A stretch of 64,000 nucleotides of DNA from Carya illinoinensis (GCF_018687715.1 NC_056762.1:23481364-23545363); one strand, 5' to 3'. Numbered from the stretch's first letter, positions 1-11,051 are shown. Notes: generated by a model from the sequence alone, not told the origin. Numbers and translations: made by a program.

Positions 1-18
1 GAGACTTCTGAGGTGTGA

Positions 19-1041
19 GGCACTGTTTTGTTTAAGAACAAAGTAAGTAAAATATATAGATCTAATTCAACTATTAGTTCCAGTTCCAGGATTGAACCCC
101 CTGATATCATTAATGAGGAAGATTTCTCAGTTGAAAAAACTGATCCTTCTGTTAATTGGAATCAATGGACGATTCCACGTATTCAACCCAATTCTATTTA
201 CCAAACAAGTTGGTTTAAGTCTAATCTTAGTTTTAATTCAGAATTCAAGGTTAAAACTGTTGAACAAACTTGTGAAGTCTCTAATGTTCAAGAAAAATAT
301 CATCTTTTCACTAAGAAATCCATACAGGAATTCTTGTCAAAAGGTTATAAGTTTCTTCATATTGGATCTGTCCAGATCGCTGTTAAACCATTAACAAGAT
401 TAGGAATTAATGCTTCTATTCTTCTATGCTTAAGAGATGCTAGACATAATCAGTTTGAAACTAGCATTCTTGGTATGATTCAATCTTCTTTGTTCAATGG
501 TCCTGTTTACTTTGATTGCTTTCCTGACTTACCACTTGCTTTGAATGATCCAAATATTCTAAAAGCTTTAACTTTAAACATTGCTACCTCTGGTTATGAT
601 ATGATCAAAGGAAGCAAACCCCTTGCTGTTATTTACCGAATCTATTATAGGGTTTTAAAATCAACTTTAAATCCCAAAACTGTTCTGAAATCTACAGGAG
701 GAAAAACTTTGTTAATCCAAAGTTCTACCCCTGATGCCAACGTAAAGGTTCCAACAATGATTCATTGGAAAGATATTTCTCTTCCTAATGAATGGATCCT
801 AAACCAAGAAGTTCCACCTGCTCCCATCTTAACTGCCAAAACTGATCTTGATTATATTCAACAATATTTAGATGGTACTATCAAAATTAGCTTTGATCCA
901 ACTCCGGCTACAAGTTTTAGACGAAACTCTTTTGCTGGATCTAGATCTTCTTTTAACCCTCAGCAGAAGACTGTGAAAGAAGAGATCAAAATCTCAATAT
1001 CTTTCTTAAGGATTCTGCAAAAGCTGCTCAACCTGTTTTAA
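19..1041 (+). pseudogene. Pararetrovirus movement protein domain (30K superfamily), copy 1
   Basis: The frame is open from a stop at 16-18 to 1041, with no clear ATG near the left end, so the true start lies upstream or is lost. Family knowledge: 30K movement proteins form tubules at plasmodesmata for cell-to-cell spread. The core at about nt 350-620 holds the segments HIGSVQIAVKPLTRLG and LLCLRDAR, which recur at about 60% identity by eye in the copy 2 fragment at 10,720-10,950. The tail after about nt 880 is rich in Ser, Arg and Phe and leads into the capsid. The frame is lost near 965-1000, where coding shifts to the next frame. Confidence 0.8.
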
Positions 1042-2700
1042 ATAATTCTGATTTAAAAATAAAAGGGCTTTCTACGTCCTCTCAAATTACCTCTGCCTTT
1101 TATTCAGCCAAAGATGTTGAAACATCTAAAGGCAAATCCATAAAGGAAGAAGCTAACAAGGATGATGAAGATACTTCAACTTTATCTCCTACAGCTTCAG
1201 ATATGGCTACTTCCATTGCTCCTTTACCTAGTCAGCTTAACGTCATTAACAGAAATTATTTTGAGATAGATTTAATTTCTCTGTTCAAAGATTACAATTC
1301 AAAAGAAAACCGTGATAAGAGAAAAACTTATCATGCGACTTTCTCTAATCTTGAAAAATCACGTGTTAAACGCAAATGGAAAGAAAAGATGAACACCGAA
1401 CAAAAACATATTCTTTTCTTTGATTTCCTTGAAAATTACCATGTTTCAAAAAATAGTTTGAATGTTTTAAAAACTGATTTTGTCAAGGAAGAAGGAAGGA
1501 CTACTGTTAAGTCCAGTCATCCTCCTTCAGAGGCAATTGTTATTTCTCATTTAGGTGTTGATTTAACCGCTGCACCTTTTAAAGCACCCAATACTGAGTC
1601 CAATAATCAAGAAATTAACACAATTTTGTCCGAAACAAAGAAAATTATCCAAACAGAATAATTTTTCCAATACTTATCTCCAAACCATAGGACAACAACT
1701 GGATAGGATCGAAGAAAAGATGGAAAATCCAATTTTCATCCAATCTTCAACACCTGTTTCCCAGTCTACCAACAAACATTTGCTTATTTTACCAGAAAAA
1801 AGGCCAATCTTGGATCTCAAAACTAAACAAGCCCGAACCCTTGATCAAATTAATCAAATGCTAAAAAATATTAAGATTGAAAAACCCTCCTCTAGTAAAC
1901 CAGAAAAATCCTCTAATGCTTTGACCAACAAGGAGGAAGAAGATGGTTTTGTTCAAACTACTGACGCATACTCATCTGAAAGTGACTCCTCAACTGTTCG
2001 AAACATTGATTTACTCGAAAAAAATTTCACCAAGATGATTTCAAACTTGCTAGTCTTGAATCCAAACCCAATCCAATGATTTTTACAAGAAACTGGTATT
2101 CAAAACCTACACCCCTTGATTTACAATTCGAAGAAAAAATCTTTCAATCTCAATCCTCTTATTCAGCTGATAAAACTTACGAATGGAATATTGATGGTAT
2201 GTCTGAACAAGAAATACTAAATACCATGAGTAAAATGTCTTTAGTTGCAAATGCTTACATTAATAATAATATTAGAGAACCTGATATTGTTGTTATCTTA
2301 ACCACTGGTTTTACTGGAATGATCCGTAATTGGTGGGATAAACACCTTTTTCCGGAGACCAGAGAAGCAATCCAACATGCCGTCAAAAAATATGACAATG
2401 GACTTCCTGTTTTTGATCCCTCTATTAACTTTACTCCTTTCGATGGTGTTAATACCTTAATCTATACTATTATTAAGCACTTTATTGGTACTCCTTCTAA
2501 TATTACAAATCGTGTTTCTGATTATTTAAATAATCTGCGATGCCGTCAAATGTCTGATTACAGATGATATCAAGATGTTTTTACCTTCAGAGTAATGCTT
2601 TGGGACGACAGTCAGAAGCCTTACTGGAAGGAAAAATTCATCAATGGTTTACCTCATCTTTTTGCTCTCAAAGTCAATGATGAACTCACGATATCTCAGG
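965..2700 (+). pseudogene. Pararetrovirus capsid, N-terminal and central part, copy 1
   Basis: Coding continues through three frame segments (about 965-1661, 1650-2079 and 2076-2700). It starts as a Lys/Glu/Ser-rich linker. The central part (2180-2570) carries the capsid-like block TTGFTGMIRNWWDKHLF and a following helical region, and similar WWDHYL text appears in both copy 2 capsid fragments. An in-frame stop at 2565-2567 interrupts this block, and the frame shifts near 2700 into the basic region. The capsid call rests on position between movement protein and CCHC knuckle and on the shared block; no structure-level proof is available here. Confidence 0.7.
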
Positions 2701-4087
2701 GTTTCTTAATTATGATAATTTCACTTATGGTGATATTTTCAGCGTAATTAAGAAGCTGGGTATTAGTATGTGCAATGATCAACGTATGCTTCGTCAACAG
2801 TTGAAAAATAGTAAGAAAGCCAAGTACAAAATGGGAACATTTTGTGAACAGTATGGCCTTCCTCCTATTGCTCCTTCTAGACGAAAGCCCAAGCAGTTTA
2901 AACAGTTTTCCAAACCTCGTGGTGGTTACAGGAAAAAACCCCGTGATGATTTTTACAAAAAATCACCTAACAAGAAATCCTTTCCTAAAAAGAAGAATTT
3001 CCAAAATGCTTCAAAAGGAAAATGTTTTAATTGTGGGAAGAAGGGACATTTTGCTGATAAGTGTACCCAGAAACCTAACAAATTCAAAAATAAGCTTAAT
3101 GCGTTGAATATTAGTGCCATTGATCAAGAAGAATTATTCCAACTCATGGAAATGAAAGCTTCTTCATCTGACATGAGTGAATTCAGTTCTAGTGATTCAA
3201 AATATCACTCAGAAACTGAATCTTCTGATTCCCCCATTATTAAGCTTGGTTGTAACTGCACTGACTCTTGTTACAAACCTATAGGAAAAACAATTAATGT
3301 TTTATCCAAATGTGAAGAACAAGAAAATCTTTTATTAACTATGATTTCACAAATTCAGGATCCAGAGCTTAAACAAGAATACCTTCTTAAGCTCAAGAAG
3401 ACACTGACTCATCCTGAGTCAGAGTCTCCTAAACAAAGGATCAATTTTCAAGAAACTTTAGAAAGGTTTCAGAAGAAAAAACCTAAAGAAGTTTCCACCC
3501 AAGATTTACAAAATGAAGTAAATCTAATAAAAAAAGAGATTATTGAACTCAAGATTGAGGTCAATAAACTCAAAGATTCAAACTCTGCTTTACAGCAAGA
3601 GCTTTTATGTGTTAAAATTGATAAACATTTTGATCATAACATCCCTTCTGATGATAAGCAGCCTTCTAGTTCTGAGAAAACTGAAGAGAAATCTTCAGAA
3701 AATCATATTGCTTTAATTCGCCATTCCATTCCCCCCAAATTGTTTTCACGTGTTAACATTATCATTGCTCATGATTTCAAATTCTCTGTTATTGCTATGA
3801 TTGATTCCGGATCGAATATGAATTGTATCCAAGAAGGATTAATTCCCAGTAGATATTATGAAAAATCTATTGAAAAGCTATCTGCGGCAAATGGATCTAA
3901 GATGAAGACCAATTATGAGTTAAGCAATGCTCATGTTTGCCAAGATAATGTTTGCTTCAAAATCCCTTATGTTTTAGTCCGAAATATGTCTGATAAATTC
4001 ATATTAGGAATCCATTTTATCTCTGCTTTATATCTTTTTATTTCTGACAAAGATGGTATTACTACTGATCCTTTTGGACAGAAGTGA
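2700..4087 (+). pseudogene. Capsid C-terminus (CCHC knuckle), coiled coil and aspartic protease, copy 1
   Basis: A Lys/Arg-rich stretch (about 2880-3010) precedes a CX2CX4HX4C knuckle at 3023-3064, the RNA-binding signature of Caulimoviridae capsids. A second Cys cluster (CNCTDSC) lies near 3250-3275. A Leu/Ile/Lys heptad-like region (3500-3640) predicts a coiled coil. The retropepsin-type motif IDSGSN has its catalytic Asp codon at 3803. This is the longest uninterrupted piece (439 codons from the ATG at 2768), and it ends at a TGA caused by a frame change near 4075-4085, just before the RT domain. Confidence 0.82.
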
Positions 4088-5655
4088 AATTTACTTTCAC
4101 TACAAAATTTGAAATCGACATTGACAAAAGCTTGAAATCCTTGCTTTTGGCAAAAACCCAGCATTTGAATTCCCTTCAACAGGAAATCAAATACAAAAAG
4201 ATCTCTGAACATTTGTCTAATCCTTTGCTCCAATAAAAAATTGCTGATTTTAATCAAAGATTAATCTCTGATGTTTGTTCTAATCTCCCCAATGCTTTTT
4301 GGCATAGGAAAAAACATGTTGTTTCCCTTCCTTATGTTAAGGATTTCTCTGAGAAAAACATTCCCACTAAGGCTTGCCCTATTTAGATGAATAGTGGAAC
4401 TTTAGAATTCTATAAACAAGAAATCAAAGATTTGCTTGCTAAAAAAATTATTAGACCTAGTAAGTCTCCATGGTCTTGTGCTGCTTTCTATGTCCAAAAA
4501 AATGCAGAAATAGAAAGGGATACTCCTCATCTAGTTATTAATTACAAACCTTTGAAAAAAGTCTTAGAGTGGATTAGGTATCCCATCCCCAACAAAAATG
4601 ACTTAATATAGAGATTAAGTGATGCAGTAGTCTTTTCCAAATTCGACCTTAAGTCAGGATTTTGGCAAATCCAGATCTGTGAGTCAGATAGATACAAAAC
4701 TGCATTCACTACTCCCCTTGGTCACTATGAGTGGAACGTGATGCCCTTTGGCCTCAAAAATGCCCCTAGTGAATTCCAAAATATCATGAATGACATTTTC
4801 AATGCCTTCACCCATTTTACCATTGTTTACATTGATGATGTTCTCATATTCTCCAAATCCATTGATGAACACTGGAAACATTTGCAAACGTTTCTTGATA
4901 TCATTAGAATAAATGGTATTGTTGTTTCTGCAAAGAAAATCAATTTGTTCCAGACCAAGATTCGTTTTCTTGGTTATGATATTTCAGAAAGCAAAATTAG
5001 ACCCATCAATCGGGCTATAGAATTTGCTGACAAATTTCCTGATGTCATCACTGATAAAAATCAATTACAAAGATTCCTTGGTTCCCTCAATTATGTTGTT
5101 GAATTCTATCAAAACATGAGAAAACAGTGTAAACCATTGTTTGATTGTCTGCATACTAATCCTCCTATTTGGACAGATATCCATACAAATCTTATTAAGC
5201 AGATCAAGGCATATGTCAAAACTCTTCCATGCCTTGGTATTCCTACTCCTGATTCCTTCAAAATTGTGGAAACAGATGCCTCAGACATAGGTTATGGCGG
5301 CATTCTGAAACAAAAAGTTTCACTAGACTCTTCTGAGCAAATTGTTCATTTCCATTCTGGAGTCTGGAACCCTGCACAGCATAATTATAGCACTATTAAG
5401 AAGGAAATACTTGCTATAGTATTATGCATATCAAAATTTCGAAGTGATTTATTAAACAAAAAATTCCTGTTACGCATTGATTGCATGAGTGCTAAATATG
5501 TATTAGAACAAGATGTTCAAAACATTTCATCTAAACATATTTTCCCCAGATGGCAAGCTATTTTAAGTGTTTTTAACTTTGATATTGAGTATATTAAAGG
5601 TTCTGATAATTCTATTCCTGATTTCCTTACTCGTGAATTCTTGCAGCAACCATGA
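4082..5655 (+). pseudogene. Reverse transcriptase and RNase H domains, copy 1
   Basis: One frame runs from about 4082 to the TGA at 5653-5655 with in-frame stops at 4234, 4384 and 4609. RT features include VINYKPLK, a conserved FDLKSGFWQI block (near 4640), MPFGLKNAPSEFQ (4741) and the catalytic YIDD at 4828-4839. RNase H starts with the Asp of ETDASDIGYGG at 5275 and extends to about 5640. Family role: copies the pregenomic RNA to DNA in the cytoplasm and degrades the RNA strand. No integrase follows, which separates it from Ty3/gypsy elements and implies that genome entry was by illegitimate recombination. Confidence 0.88.
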
Positions 5656-6932
5656 GCAAAAAACGAGATAAAGGAAAACAAATTGTCCCCGCCCCACCAC
5701 CACCTGTTTCAACCAAACCGACACCTCCTGTGGAAATTGCCAACCGATTTACTACCTTGAGTAGTATATCAAAACCTGCTTCTTTTGCTTCAACTGTTTC
5801 AGCTCCATATGATCCATATGCCAAACCTATTGCTTCAGCAACAGCAAGACCTACTCAATTATTCCTCCCTACTTCAAAAACTCAATACATCAAAAAAATG
5901 TATTCTTGGGACCTATTCTACATTGAACCCAATCGATCCATAGACACAGATCCCTACAAAATAGCTACCCGCTATTTTCCGCCCAATTTCCATTGGATCC
6001 CGGAGAATCCATCCAAAAATCTCCAGTTTTATTCCAGTATCCTGATCCACACTGATTCCTTAACCATTAAACCTATTTATGATAAAACAGATGATTCCAA
6101 ACTGATTTATCATAGTGCTTATATTCTCAGATTCATCACTGAAGAAGATTGGGGTACACAACCCTCTACTTCCAAAAAACTCTGTGATTCAGAAATTGCT
6201 TACAATTATTATGACTAAATTGATGCCTAGTTCAGGTTCATGCTTTTCCAGACACCAGATATGTCACATTCGTGGTTTTTTAACTTTGATAAGAATTTCA
6301 GAGGAAAAATTCCACTATGGTTTAATAAATGGTGGCACCAATTTGGACTCATTCCGAACATTTTCCTAGAAGAACTCCAACGGGCCTACAAATCCTTTAT
6401 TCAAGCAATCTCTCCAAAGTTGGATGCATACGAGACTAAATTTCCATACTGCATTCATTTTAGTAAAAGATTCAAACCTCCATGGATCCTAAAATGGTCC
6501 TACGAGAAAAATGGTGATATTCTACACAGGTTTGCCTTTGTTAAATGGTGGGACAGATTCCCTCACATGGCAAACATGATCAATACTATTTCTAAAGAGT
6601 TTGGTTAGACTACCCTTAATCTGAAAAACTCTGAAGATTTCCCTACTATTGACCGATCAGAGCCTGAATATCCATTAATCCAGGCACCGACCAGTTTGAC
6701 CGCTTCAAAGAAGAAAGCAACTATTTCCTCTTCCCAGAAGTCTGTTCAATCCTCCAAGTCCAAGAAAAAGAATATTTCTATGGGACTAACAAAGAAGGAT
6801 TTAATTCACCTACTCCAACAATCGCTGAACGAAAATAGTTTTGACCTAGAATCAGAAGCCTCCTCTGAAGCCTCCTACAATAACACATTTGGACATGATT
6901 CAGAAGACACTCCAAGACTATCTGATGACTGA
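5652..6932 (+). pseudogene. Pararetrovirus ORF2 (unknown function), copy 1
   Basis: The ATG at 5652 overlaps the polyprotein stop in an ATGA arrangement, which points to coupled re-initiation or leaky expression. The same frame runs to 6932, about 426 codons, with stops at 6216, 6228 and 6606. The N-terminus is Pro-rich (about residues 13-28), the middle is Trp/Phe/Tyr-rich (several WF and KWW motifs), and the end is Lys/Ser-rich then acidic. I recognise no enzyme motif. Florendoviruses are known to have a downstream ORF2 of unknown role, and position and size fit that. Confidence 0.62.
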
Positions 6933-7018
6933 TCCATCATTATTCAGCTGACAGCCAGCTGCCTTGATTCACGGGATTGAATACACTGTTCAATCATGGG
7001 TGACATATTTACTGTACC

Positions 7019-9144
7019 TATGACACCCCCAAATCCCCACGCATGATGACCACCCTAACGACGTGTGCCAAGTGTGTGCAAAGGCAACAAAGTGCACGAG
7101 AAAAACGTAGCGAAAAGCAAGTCAATAACTAAGTACCAGAATTTTTCTTGTTTAATACAAAGCTATTCCAAAACGTACATAAATAAAATATTACAAAACA
7201 CGCATATAATAAAATATCAAATACATAGCATAACATCAGCAACCAGGTGGAGCCGCATCCTCGGGCTCAGCCTCCTCCTCCTCATCCTCGAACTCTGCAC
7301 CAAAAGCTACGGAACCAAAAATGGTACCACAGGTAAGTAAAACCCAAACACCACTAGATAAAAACACATAGAACTCAAACAACATGGATGCAAGAAAAGC
7401 CAATGCACATGTCCCGCAAAACCACATTTTTACCACGCACGCCAAAAAACCCATTTGGCCCAATAAAAATATATCCTTAAAACCAATCCTCGCCATTAAC
7501 CCAGATAATGGCCCAAACCACCATTTTCCCAGAAAATGGATCAAAAGCCTCAAAACCAAAACTCGCCATTTTTCCAGAAAATGGCCCACATCCGAAAACC
7601 ATAAAAACAATCCGGTTTTGCATGCACCATGATCTCCCCTAGGGATCATCCGCACACCCTAGCTCTATGCCACACCGCAGGTAACGACTACGCATGTGAC
7701 ACCTAAACGAGCGATGCCCAGACTCGCGGCCCGCGCGTACCTGGCCAGGCCATCCTCTAGCCCTCGCCAGCGAAGGGCCATGGAGTCAGTGAGTAAAGCG
7801 ATGCCCAGACTCGTGCCCCGCGCGTACCTGGCTGGGCCATCTTCTAGCCCCACTCCTGTCGTCGCCCAGCGACAACTCAGGGGACGTCACTCAGTATTAT
7901 CCACTCCCGAGTGACCAGAGGAGCTCCACCGAGATAATAACCCATCCCGGCTTGGGCTCGTGAGACACACGCACCCGAAAATCCATTCACGCCAACAAAA
8001 CAGGATTTCTCAAATAAAATAAAATACACGTGCATGCACCATGCAAATGCAATTATCAATGCACAAAACAATCAACCAACCATAAATCAATAAATCAAGC
8101 AACTCTGTCCTCCATCCATCTGACCCCTGAACTCCTCGGACTCAGTCCGGAATCAGCCAACCAGCAGCAATAAAATAAATTGAATGAGCGATATATATTT
8201 AAATCTGAAAATAGGGTTTGGAAAATACTTACAGCGCTATATGGCAATTTTAGAAAACACCCGGCGTTGCAACGGCGGAGAAAAAGCAACGTTATAGTGA
8301 AAATTCACTGTGGCCGTGGGTTGTGAAATACCCACTTTTGAACGGGGACAAACCAGGGCTTGGGATCGATAGGGAATGGTCTAGGGATGATTGTGAAGCT
8401 ATTGGAAGTGGTGGTTGGCCGTGGGTGGCGGCGAAAACGCCAGAGAGAGGCCGGATTTCCCAAAAAGGAAAGCTAGCTCGTGGGAGCTGTTCCGGTGGTC
8501 GTTGGAGGCCGGAAATAGGTGGGTTAGGACGACAAGGGACCGGTGATGAAGTGGTGAAGAAATGGTGGCCGGAGGTGGAGCGACGGCGGGGGATCGGAGC
8601 ACAAACCGTGCAGCCTTTGGAGGGCTTTTCCGGCCAAATGGCCGGCCGGATGGGGGTGGGTTTTGGTGGGAAGGTGCGCCGGAGGGAAAGGAGTCGAACG
8701 GTGCCGGCGGTGAGCCGCACGGTGGCCGGACGGCGGCGGTTCGAGGGCAGGAAGCTTTCCGGCGTGAGAGAGGAGGAGAGAGAGAGGGACGGGGGGTCGA
8801 GCGGGAAGGAGAGGAAAAAAAAGAAAAAGAAAGAAAAAAGAGAAAAAGAAAGGAAAAAGAAAGGAAAAAGAAAGAAGAAAAAAGAGAAAAAGGAAAAAAA
8901 GAAAAAGGAAAAAGAAAAGAGGTGTAGGGAAAGAAGATGAGGTCTAATCCTCATTCCGGGAAAACAACACTAAACCGCCGCAAAGATATTAAAAACTGTA
9001 AACAACTAAAAGAAATACAACACAACATCAAATAAATTAAAAACTAATTTTAAAACGCAATAAATTAAAATAAATAACTAATATATTAATTAAAATAAAA
9101 ACAACCATTTCAGCGAAAAAAACAAGCGAAAGCGGGTCATCACA
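7019..9144 (-). mobile_element. Solo LTR of a chromovirus-type Ty3/gypsy element, inverted
   Basis: The right end reads as the reverse complement of TGTGATGACCCGC and the left end as that of GGGGATTTGGGGGTGTCA, the same ends as the LTRs at 40,650, 48,686 and 57,573. Flanks gtacc (7014-7018) and atacc (9145-9149) form an imperfect 5-bp duplication. Inside are a CT/AG-rich microsatellite (8812-8930) and a GC-rich segment with long open frames on both strands; those frames recur in every copy and are not genes. The left terminal TG has mutated to TA. It lies between the end of EPRV copy 1 ORF2 and its promoter. Confidence 0.85.
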
Positions 9145-9234
9145 ATACCTCTACTCATGATTGTGTACAGTACCATTTACTTTTACTTTCACCGTATCTC
9201 TACTTTAATGATTGTATACAATGCTTCCTCGCTC

Positions 9235-9242
9235 TATAAAAG
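9235..9242 (+). promoter_or_regulatory. TATA box of the EPRV pregenomic RNA promoter
   Basis: TATAAAAG sits in a CTCTATAAAAGGAA context typical of plant pararetrovirus promoters. Transcription would start about 25-32 bases downstream, near 9265. The poly(A) signal follows 165 bases later, as expected for an RNA whose terminal repeat contains its own poly(A) signal. Confidence 0.6.
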
Positions 9243-9405
9243 GAATGTCTGGCCTCAGCATTAGGCACAACTTCTTTTAGAGCTTCTCCCTCGACTCTAG
9301 GTACTAAGCCCAGAGCCTCTCTTCTCCCTCACCTTCCTTCTCTTCTTCTTCATCCCTAACCTCTCCAGATATTCTTCTGTAATCTTGTTAAAACTTGTTT
9401 ATTTT

Positions 9406-9411
9406 AATAAA
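9406..9411 (+). terminator. Poly(A) signal AATAAA of the EPRV RNA
   Basis: AATAAA lies in a T-rich context about 140 bases after the predicted start site. In Caulimoviridae this signal is bypassed on the first pass and used on the second, giving the terminal redundancy. The role here is inferred from spacing. Confidence 0.45.
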
Positions 9412-9704
9412 ATTGTTTATATTCAGTATTTGCTTATTTTTTTATATTTTCCATTATTTATTTTCTGCAATCATATTCATATTTATTTTCTGCAATCATA
9501 TTTATATTCTGCAATCATATTTATATTTCAGTACTGCATACATGCATAGGTCGGCTGAGCTGCAACATATTCTTGCTCACATTTAATTCTTGCCATTTAT
9601 CTTTGTGCCATTTATCTTTTTGCTCTTTTCTTGATTCATCTTGTGCCATTTATCTTTCTGCTCTTTTCTTGATTCTTCTTCTCCTCTTTACTTCCGCTCC
9701 ATTT

Positions 9705-9795
9705 ATATAGTATAGTATATATATATATATTATATTCTGCACATCATGCATTTAATTACTATTATATATGAATTATATATCCTAGTATACATAGT
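9705..9795. repeat. TA-rich simple repeat at the left edge of EPRV copy 2
   Basis: A run of TA dinucleotides (9711-9731) and surrounding AT-only sequence ends directly at the tRNA-Met primer site. The inverted copy 2 fragment also stops at its primer site next to TA-rich DNA (58,456-58,585). Confidence 0.7.
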
Positions 9796-9807
9796 TGGTA
9801 TCAGAGT
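9796..9807 (+). other. tRNA-Met primer-binding site, EPRV copy 2 (plus)
   Basis: TGGTATCAGAGT matches 11 of 12 bases of the plant initiator tRNA-Met primer site TGGTATCAGAGC. In Caulimoviridae it primes minus-strand DNA and marks the minus-strand discontinuity. The homologous site in the inverted copy is at 58,444-58,455. Confidence 0.75.
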
Positions 9808-10260
9808 CATTGGTTATTATATTGGTATATTATATCTTATTGTTATTTTTATTATCTTATTGCTATTTTTATTTTATCATTGGCTTATTTTGTTTATGTT
9901 TAATTTCATGATGAATTATTACGCTCATAATATTGATTTTCGTGATTGTTATGAATTAAATTGTTTAGAATATAATCTAAGACTTTAATTAAACAATTTA
10001 ATAGAAAGGATAAAGTGTCTTAAAGGAAAATAATTATTAATGAGATTAGATTATTGCTTAATGATGGAAAGATATCATATATATCAAAGTAGACAAGCTG
10101 TAATAAAAGAATTAGAATATTATTATGACTTCTTAAGATCGGAAATTAAAAGTGTAAGAAATCACCTAAGTATTCTTGTTTATAAATTTAAAAAAAAAAT
10201 GAGTAAAAATTCACTAATACAAATTTTTAACAAGGATAACCTATATAAAAGAAAATAGAG
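9808..10260 (+). pseudogene. Conserved hydrophobic plus coiled-coil frame at the head of EPRV copy 2
   Basis: Downstream of the primer site, one frame (stops at 9986, 10,031 and 10,256) encodes a very hydrophobic Ile/Leu/Phe segment (about 9810-9905), then a polar block containing MNYYAHNIDFRDCYELN, then a Leu/Glu/Lys-rich likely coiled coil (10,040-10,220). The inverted copy at 58,440-58,020 encodes the same order with the same motifs, so this was coding in the virus. It lies in the same frame as the movement protein that follows. I do not recognise it; a membrane-anchored N-terminal part of the polyprotein is my inference. Confidence 0.5.
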
Positions 10261-10324
10261 TATATTGAGAATTTTGTGCTGGTAAGAATGAAAATCTATT
10301 GGTCAGCCCGTTTATACCAAGAAA

Positions 10325-10959
10325 GCTTTAAGGATGGTCCCGGTGGTGTTCCCTCGAGATCTTAATCTACTTATTTCTCTTTTATATAGGAAATTTTTGT
10401 ATAAAAATTCTGTTTCAATGAATTCTTTATTAAAACCTAAAACATCTATTACCAATACACCTATAAAAACTGATAATGTAAATCAAAAGGATTATTGTAT
10501 AATAGACATAGAAAGAAATTTACAAGATTAGACAATTCCTAATGTACCTAAACATCAAATATATAAACAATCAACTTTTTCCTCTAAATTATTATTTCTT
10601 ACTAATTATACAATTAAAACAGTAGAGAAAACTATTAGTCTAAATAATGATTATGAATCATTACAATTATTAACAAAAAAGGCCATTAAACATCATAAGG
10701 ACCAGAAATATTCCTTTATACATATTGGATTGGTACAAGTGACTATAAAACCACTTACCAGAAATGGAGTAAATGATTCGGTATTACTCTGTTTAAGAGA
10801 TGGAAGACATTATAATTTTCATGATTCATTAATTGGCATGGTTGAATCTAGCTTATTCCAAGGCCTAGTTTGTTTTAACTGCTATCCTAACTATTCACTT
10901 TCATTATTTGATGATAATATTTTACATGCTTTAACATTAAATATTGAAACAAATAATTA
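10325..10959 (+). pseudogene. Movement protein, 5' part, EPRV copy 2 (plus), split by LINE
   Basis: The frame continues from the upstream hydrophobic segment and has a stop at 10,529. The conserved movement-protein core (IHIGLVQVTIKPLTRNGVN and LLCLRDGRH) is at 10,712-10,820 and is about 60% identical by eye to copy 1, so copy 2 is a distinct lineage rather than a duplicate. Coding breaks at 10,959, where a LINE is inserted, and resumes at 33,734 with the expected next block (SYDMMKGS). Confidence 0.78.
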
Positions 10960-11051
10960 ATAATACGTACATTCCTCTCAAGAGCTCCTGAGCTCGTGGA
11001 GGTCTTTTCCTTGTCTCCTTACAGGTAAATGTTACAAGGTTTCTATCCATC

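Larger units (their letters stand above)
1..7018 (+). mobile_element. Endogenous pararetrovirus copy 1 (Caulimoviridae, florendovirus-like), decayed
   Basis: The order is movement protein, capsid with CCHC knuckle, coiled coil, aspartic protease, reverse transcriptase, RNase H, then a second ORF that overlaps the polyprotein stop by four bases. No integrase is present. That order is diagnostic of Caulimoviridae, and a single polyprotein followed by a downstream ORF of unknown function fits florendoviruses best. The polyprotein frame moves between all three frames (changes near 965-1000, 1650, 2070, 2700 and 4080) and carries in-frame stops, so it is a fossil. The window edge cuts its 5' end. 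A solo LTR at 7019 splits the intergenic region. The genus is an inference; petuvirus-like or another endovirus genus remains possible. Confidence 0.85.
9145..9704 (+). other. EPRV intergenic region and leader (promoter to leader)
   Basis: This stretch, together with 6933-7018, is the probable intergenic region of copy 1. It holds a TATA box (9235), a pyrimidine-rich start-site region, a poly(A) signal (9406) and then an AT-rich leader with short repeats of TTATATTCTGCAATCATA (9460-9530) and of TGCCATTTATCTTT (9590-9655). No long conserved frame is seen. The order promoter, poly(A) signal, primer site matches the terminally redundant pregenomic RNA of Caulimoviridae. Confidence 0.55.

Noticed and set aside
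1203..2567. Separate genes for each open segment in the viral capsid region
   Set aside because: They are pieces of one polyprotein broken by frame changes, as shown by continuous homologous order with copy 2.
8292..8954. Overlapping long open frames on both strands (about 200 codons) in the GC-rich part of the solo LTR
   Set aside because: The same frames recur in the LTRs at 41,000, 49,000 and 55,900 and come from AG/CT-rich repeats; no protein family text.
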